DNA of 64,000 bases from Klebsormidium nitens (Eukaryota; Streptophyta; Klebsormidiophyceae; Klebsormidiales; Klebsormidiaceae): the NCBI GenBank assembly GCA_000708835.1, contig DF237128.1:91453-155452 (forward strand), written 5' to 3'. Below are positions 58,005 through 64,000 of this stretch, one piece after another. A program made the translations under genes and the position numbers. Positions within the stretch are counted from its first letter, which is position 1, and each line of letters opens with the position of its first letter. Below the pieces are notes generated by a model that was given only the letters and a program-made list of their open reading frames with translations, did not search any database and was not told the DNA's origin.

Positions 58005-59627
58005 GTTTCTTCTGCTGATAAAGAGACCGGGAATGTTTGAGAGGAATGCTGCGGTGACCGATGCGATCCTCAGGTTGGGCAGTTCTACGGAATCGCCGCC
58101 AACTATGAGCACAGGAGACAAAGTCGCTGCTCAGCAGACAATGAAGCTACAAGATTACCAATTCTTCGTGACAACCAGTTTCTCTGTGGCAATGCTGTAC
58201 AATTGACGAAGGTTTGTGGAACTGAAGAAGGAAAGGTCTTGCAGAAGGAAGGTCGAATGCGCATGCAGGCGTACGTACCGACTCTGGAGTCTGTACCATA
58301 AGATCTACCTACCTAGGTACCTAGAAGATCTGAGCTCCTGCAACAGAGCATTGCAGGGCAGCTGTGCGCGAGACGCCATGGATGCGGCGCCCAGCGAACT
58401 GCGAGTTCTCTTCTTCACTTGCTGACAAGGACAAGGTTGAAGGCAGTCTTCTGAGCACTAGAATTCAACACGTGTGATTATGCCATGTGGACCTCGTGAT
58501 AATTGTCGAGATACCCTAACCGTCGATGGCTGCAGATTCAACTAAAATATCCTCAACTTTACCAACTTTTGTGCAATGATTGCAGGTACGTCAGCAGATT
58601 TGTGAGCCGTCTATGTGCTTCATTTATCGACGGTGAAACCAAGCGCATCGAGAGGCAGGGGGATCACGCAGGAATTCGACAGGGCGCAGCTAGAAAACAA
58701 GTCCTGTTGCTGGACAATCCATCAAGCGGATGGGCCCAGGTTCAGCGTCTCCATATAAAAACAGGAGTAGTTCTCTCCTTGATCTCAGACGATCATGTAC
58801 AGAAGACCGAGTACTGTATTGCACAGCAAAGTGCCACAGCTTCAAATCTGCCGATCTGCAGTTTTGCAATATATTTACATATGTACAGTATTAAACCACC
58901 ACCCAAGGTATAAATACTCCTGGTAACCAGGAATGCTCATAATCAAGTTCGCAACTTGAAAATCGCGACGGGTGCACACTGGACGCACACGTAAAGAAGG
59001 TACCCTTGCCTACATAAAAACAGACTGTTTCTGCACGAATTGAGCGGCGGTTTCGACCTGGCCTTGTTAGTACCACTATGATAGAGTTCTAGAAAGCAAA
59101 ACCGCCGAAACCGGTGAAGTAATGCTTTAGTTTCTTTGATGTATGAGGTCAAAAATGCACAAGCTGGAAGCGAGCGCCTTCGGGCCGAAATTTGAATTTC
59201 GGTGGCCCTTGGCGCGAATGCCAGCCGGTTTGCCCCGAGATATACCCGGGATGGTGGTTTAAGCGGCTGGCGAGCAATATTCGGCGGCGAACATCTCCTT
59301 ACAACCAGAGTGCGCACACAGGCTAGCTTCAGCAAAATTAAGCCAGAAAACAGCCTTTGAATCTCATCGATCATCAGGTGCATGCAACAGTGACCATTGC
59401 AAATTGCCACATTCTCCACCTCAACTTCTCGCTTCTCTCCCGTGGCATCCAGAGGGCTGTTTTGCTCTCGTGTAAATCCCTAGTCTCCGATACAAACAGT
59501 AGCGTCCGCTTCATAACCTAGGATAATGGCGAAACTGTATCGATGTCTCTTGCGATTTTTCGAATTTGTTAGATTGGAGGAAGCTCAAAGGGGGTATCTG
59601 TCTATATGGCTCGGGTTGATGGGTTAA
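58005..59627. other. Intergenic region between PARP-E2 and glutamine synthetase
   Basis: Holds the glutamine synthetase promoter and the 3' UTR of the PARP-E2 gene. A TACCTACCTAGGTACC tract (about 58306-58321) matches the GGTACC-rich block at 10140-11010. No exon recognised. Confidence 0.45.
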
Positions 59628-62600
59628 CTACACTTTCCAACCGTGATCTCTGGCGACTCGGGTGAAGGCAGCTTTCGCTTCCGCTTCCGAGTACTCAATT
59701 CCGCTCTGGAGGGAAGTCTGGTCCAAGCGCGCGTTTCCGCTCATCATCTCGGCAATTATCTGCGGAGAAATAGCACACCAACCGTTGGTGACGTTTCTCG
59801 TCAACTTGAACGCACACATTCAGTCGCGTCTGCATCCTCACCAGTGGTTACACAAAGTGCGATACAATGATTGATATCATAACAGTGTGACATACAATTA
59901 CAACAAAAGCGGTAAAGCGGTTCGGCGCACCCTTCTCCCCGCCTTGTGCGCCTGCTAGATAAATCTATATTATTGAATTAAACTTAAATCTCTCACCTGT
60001 ACAAGCACGCTTTCGAGCGCGTATGCGGGGGTCCAGCCGCTTGCGGTCAGCAGCTCCATGCAGATGCTGCCGCCGACGGTCACGTGCCCAGTGTGGAAGG
60101 CGAAGCGCGGGGAGACGACGCGGATGAAGGGCGGCTGCCACGGGAAATCGGACGGGAAGCGGATCTCCAGGAGCACGGGCACTTCGGCCACGTGGCGCGC
60201 CTTGGCCGCCTTTTGCAGGTCCTGCAGGGAGGGACACATGTCAGCGCTCGCTAGAGATTGGCGCGTGGAGCGAGTGGACGTCTTCCTTTGGGGAGGCTAG
60301 TTGTCAAAGAAGGAAGACGGACTGCACCATCCTGAGGTCCGCTCAAGATGATCTCGTCGCAGATCTGGCAAAAATTGCACCAGCCAAGTCACCTGGCCTC
60401 CTTCCTCCCACGTTAGGCATGGCATGTTTCCAAGACGATCCGCTCTAAGGAGAATCACAGCAAGATTAGCGAGCTAGAAACGGCAATCCTAGCCCCCCTC
60501 ACGCACCCCTTCCAGCGTGGACCCCGCGAACAGGCTGGGCCGTAGCTTGACCCGCCACTTGTACAGGTCCTCCTCGTCCACGTCTACCTCGAACCCCCCG
60601 GCCGGCAGCGAGCTCTTCCCTTTGCCCCCCCGGCCCGTTTGCAGGGCCATCATCTTTGCCAGCTCCTTTTGGATTGCCTGCGTCGCGCTAGCCGAACCCC
60701 CGGCTGGGGTCTTTGCCTTAACCCCTCGAAGCCTGCGCCGAGGCGCGCCGCTCCGCCTCCTGCTCAGCTCGCTCTTTTCGGCCTCGCGCTCAGCGGCCGC
60801 GGCGGCTTGGGCCGCGGCCTCGGCGGCCGCCTGCCGCGCCGCCCGCTTCCGCGCGGTGTGCCGCGCGACCTGCCGTGCGAACCGCGCCTCGCGCACGCTT
60901 TCGGTGACGTTTCGGAAGTGCTCGCTCAGGCTGACATTGTCCAGCTTGTCGTCAGCGATGTTGTGCGCCTGCAACAAAGGATGCAGACGGGAGGAAGTCA
61001 GGTGCCTCGAAACTTTCTCAGTGCTTTCGGGGCAGACTGGCCAGTTTATATTCTTCTCCTTCAGCTCAGCCATGAAGGCAGCCACTTTTACCAGGCCAGA
61101 TGCACGTCAAGATATATGGTCAGGTGTCACTTTGTCGGCATTTTTCAGCAGCCAATGGCTCAAAATGGACAAAGACAACGGAGTGCCATCCCCTTCGACA
61201 CCGTCTGTGACAGAATCGAAGTCTGCCGAATACGTTGACAGGAGCTTCTCCGACGAGTATCCGAGACGGCGATGACTCCAGAGGGATACCTAAGGCTGCG
61301 GCTGGTTTGTCACAGGCAGGACTCTTGCCTACCTCAACTTCTCGTCCGGTCGTCCGGGTACCTGAACCGACAAGTCACCTGAGCTCGGTGTCTATTCTCA
61401 GCGACCAAGAAATTACGGTCCGGTCTCTGCGAGTGTTCTCACCCCGCTGACGGTCGCCCCGTCATAGACCAGCAGGTACCGGATGACGACGTGGTCCTCC
61501 TTGCCGGGGGGCACCACGAAGCAGAACGTCCCGTGCGTGCTGGCCGCGCCTTTCACCACTTCGCAGATGGCCAGGCACGTGAAGCCGGACTTGTACGTGC
61601 CATTGGCCCACCCCGTCAGCGAGTGGCGCGCGCAGTATCCGAGGGAGGTGGTCAGAGCGGGCGCCAGGTAAATGCCAGCGCCGTGGGCAGCGCCGTACAT
61701 CTGGTAGCTTCGGGGGGTAAAGGATGACGGACGCTTTGTCAGCGGCAATAGCGTATGCTCCGGGAAAGACATTGTGAACGCAAGTGTTGGGCGGTGGGGT
61801 CGACGCAGAAGCACGAGGCCGCACTGGCACGGCAACCTCGATCTTGTTGGCTTGTGAGACTTTATTAGATTGGACTCGCAAGTAAATATTCGATGATCTG
61901 CTTATGAGTAGATACAAGGTAAGCAACCACAGACATGATAATGCGTCCAACCTGAGGCAAAACAAATCCAATCAAGATCCAGTCGGCGCAGACTCTAGTC
62001 GATGCAATCTGACAGACACGTCCTTCCTGTAGACCGGTGTAGCGGCGCTTCAGCTGTGTTCAGTCCACAGCATGCCCCTACGTCATTTGTCGCTTCAATG
62101 ACAAACGTGCCGCAGATTACGCACCCGTTCATTCTAGCCCAACGAAGCCTTATACCAGCGACTCAACGTGTGTGTATCGCGGCCCATAAACCCGTTGCCC
62201 AGTCTCACCTGGTGCCGCTCATGGATCGCAGGCCGTTGCGCAGGATTGAGTACCAGTTCTCGCCGCTGCTCCCGTGGAACGCGAAGAACGAGCCCTTGCT
62301 CGCGCGCAGCGCCGCAAACGCGGCCTCCTTCTCGGGGTCCGCCGTCAGCACCACGAACTGCGCCGCCGTGTTGGTTAGCGGGAGCAGGTCCGGGTCGGTC
62401 AGGTGGCGCAGCGACAGCCGGTTGGAAGAAAGGACGAAGCGGACCAGGTCGTACGGAAACATCTCGCGGTCGCGCTCCTTGGGGTCGCGCGTCGGGGTGC
62501 TCGGCGCGGGCAGGCCCTGCGCCCGGGAGATGAAGATGAGTGAGGGAGTGACGTTGGAGCGGCTCAGAAGTAAAGCGGGGAATGAGGAGTTCGTGGCACG

Positions 62601-63810
62601 ATGTACTATGGTAGCGAAAAAGCACAGAGACGGATACAACCTCAGCATGTGGCCAGGCGAGCAAAGAAAGAAGTAAGGCCCCAACACCACAATTTGACGC
62701 ATGGAAACCCGATGGGAATCCGCGCAGTTCGAAATTCAAACCACCGCGATCGTCTTCTGCCCCGCAACCTCTCTATGGCGACGACTGCGGATCTTGCTCC
62801 TTCAGATCAGCCGGAGCGTCAATCATTCCGCCGAACTTCACCCTTACGTGTTCTGGATTTTTGGCCGCGCGCTGCTTGGCCCGCACGAGCTGCATCCTGT
62901 ACGCGGGCCGGTTGTACCAGCCGTTGACGAAGGCGGTGATGAGCGCGGCCTCGGAGCGGCAGCCCGTCAGCTCCTTGAGGGGGGGCACCGCCTCCAGCGC
63001 CTCCTTCAGCTGCGCGATCATCTTGATTGCCTTCTCGGTGGAACCCCCGGCGGCGGCCTGGAAGGCATAGTTCGTGAGAAGCTACCAATCGCTGTTGCTC
63101 TTCACTTTCATTTTAGAACCAACCAAAGCAATCTCTGTAGGTCCAGTTCCGGCCCATGTACGATCAGTCAGGCCAGAATGGGTCAGTGCACGAATCGAGG
63201 GCGAAGCGTGTGCGATTCGAAGTGGTTGACCTTCAGCAAATTGGACAACCTGCTGACATCCTGAGCAATAACGAAGGAAATGCTGCCGAGGTTGTGTAGA
63301 ACCGTCCAAATCACCATCTGACCATGTGTGAGGACCCAAAATCCGCTAACCTCAGCTTGTGGCTCCAACTGCTATAAACGCCCCTATACTGTAGAGATAC
63401 CGACATAATCTGCCCTAACGCTAAGATTTGATAGTGATTTGCAACTTCAGGAGGATTAGCCGCCCGGCAAACTTGAAAATCCTCGATTTCGGAAATCTGC
63501 CGCTGAAGGCAGGTTAGCCTGACACTATCCAACCAAACACGGACCGTCAACTACGCCCCTTACCTGTGCATTAGCGGCCACCGGTTTGTGGGCTCCGCTG
63601 CCAGATGCCGCGTTGGGGCTCGAGTTAAACCAGCCGGCTCGGCCGCGGTTCTCGCGGCCCTCCAGGAGGAACGACGGGAACGGCTCAAAGACAGCCTCGG
63701 CGCGCCCGCTCGCGGCCGCGTTGGCCGCCATCGCGAGCTCCAGCTCAACGAGCTCCGCGTTCTCGAGCACCTCCGGCAAGATGGCCGCGCCCAGGCCCAG
63801 CTCCTCGAAC
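59628..63810 (-). CDS. PARP catalytic domain fused to UBE2Q-like E2 domain (5' end beyond the window)
   Basis: Seven exons visible: 63564-63810, 62848-63057, 62209-62516, 61443-61707, 60507-60968, 59997-60221 and 59628-59759, 1849 nt; phases agree across all joins. The first visible exon opens in phase after CTGCCGCAG, so upstream exons lie past 64000. Domain order: an N-terminal region with KELTGCRSEAALITAFVNGWYN; an ADP-ribosyltransferase domain with AFHGSSGENWYSILRNGLRSM, GAAHGAGIYLAP and VVIRYLLVY; an Ala/Arg-rich charged helix (REARFARQVARHTARKRAA); then a UBC fold with DLYKWRVKLRPSLF, RFPSDFPWQPPFIRVVSPRF, HTGHVTVGG and the Cys site SICMELLTASGW. The ART triad reads H-Y-Y, as in PARP6/8/16, so mono-ADP-ribosylation is expected, not poly. 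The E2 part resembles UBE2Q. I recall such PARP-UBC fusions from fungi (clade 6). The joint function, perhaps coupling ADP-ribosylation and ubiquitin transfer, is inference. Confidence 0.88.
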
Positions 63811-64000
63811 CTGCGGCAGAGACATAACAGCGCGGGGTCAGAGCGGGGTCTCAAGTGGAAGGGAGATGAGGGTTGCTCTTGGTTTTCTGCAAGGGTCCTC
63901 AACATCGCTACTCTCAGGATCGCTGAAAGCTTCTTGGTTGCTGTTGAGCGAGCATGCACGCTCTTGCAACGGAATGACTCGGGGACATATCTCCACAGAT

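Noticed and set aside
58005-58121. In-frame upstream extension of glutamine synthetase as a chloroplast transit peptide
   Set aside because: The open frame upstream of 58004 lacks an ATG, and the ATG at 58004 already gives a normal cytosolic-type N terminus.
1-64000. CRISPR arrays, bacterial operons, ribosome binding sites and phage genes
   Set aside because: The sequence is intron-rich nuclear DNA; no regularly spaced repeat array or prokaryotic gene organisation is present.

Overview
The window is eukaryotic nuclear DNA: dense genes with many short GT-AG introns, two GC-AG introns and no operons. The gene set points to the green lineage: a DEMETER/ROS1-type DNA demethylase (HhH-GPD, FeS, permuted CXXC and RRM-like tail), an ERD15-like PAM2 protein, a plant-type U11/U12-31K protein and a eukaryotic (GSII) glutamine synthetase. 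A kinesin-9, a family normally tied to motile cilia, and an animal-type HPHG DGAT2 argue against a seed plant. My best guess is a flagellate-bearing streptophyte (charophyte) alga such as Klebsormidium; the genus is inference.

Layout, left to right. 64-3194 (-): SCAI homologue, cut by the left edge. 4156-7329 (+): U11/U12-31K minor-spliceosome protein, divergent from SCAI. 8556-9708 (-): ERD15-like protein, with a G-box array about 1.3 kb upstream and a GGTACC/TAGGTA-rich intergenic block between them. 12045-14292 (-): small unrecognised protein with an N-terminal membrane anchor and two copies of one roughly 50-residue module. 16294-26352 (+): DEMETER-like glycosylase interrupted by an assembly gap (20668-21158) and carrying a very large insertion in its C-terminal module. 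27854-30012 (-): DGAT2-family acyltransferase, divergent from 30708-36386 (+) TPX2. 37996-44195 (+): kinesin-9. 45305-50457 (-): 1465-residue acidic membrane protein of unknown function. 53557-58004 (-): glutamine synthetase. 59628-63810 (-): PARP catalytic domain fused to a UBE2Q-like E2 domain, 5' end beyond the right edge.

The genes are mostly unrelated housekeeping or regulatory loci. Exon models were assembled by hand from splice sites, reading phase and remembered family conservation. Within each model the exon lengths and phases agree across every junction. No transcripts or database searches were available. The strongest candidates for something new are the PARP-E2 fusion, the insertion and the two DLNxxP motifs in the DEMETER-like protein, the duplicated-module membrane protein, and the large acidic membrane protein.
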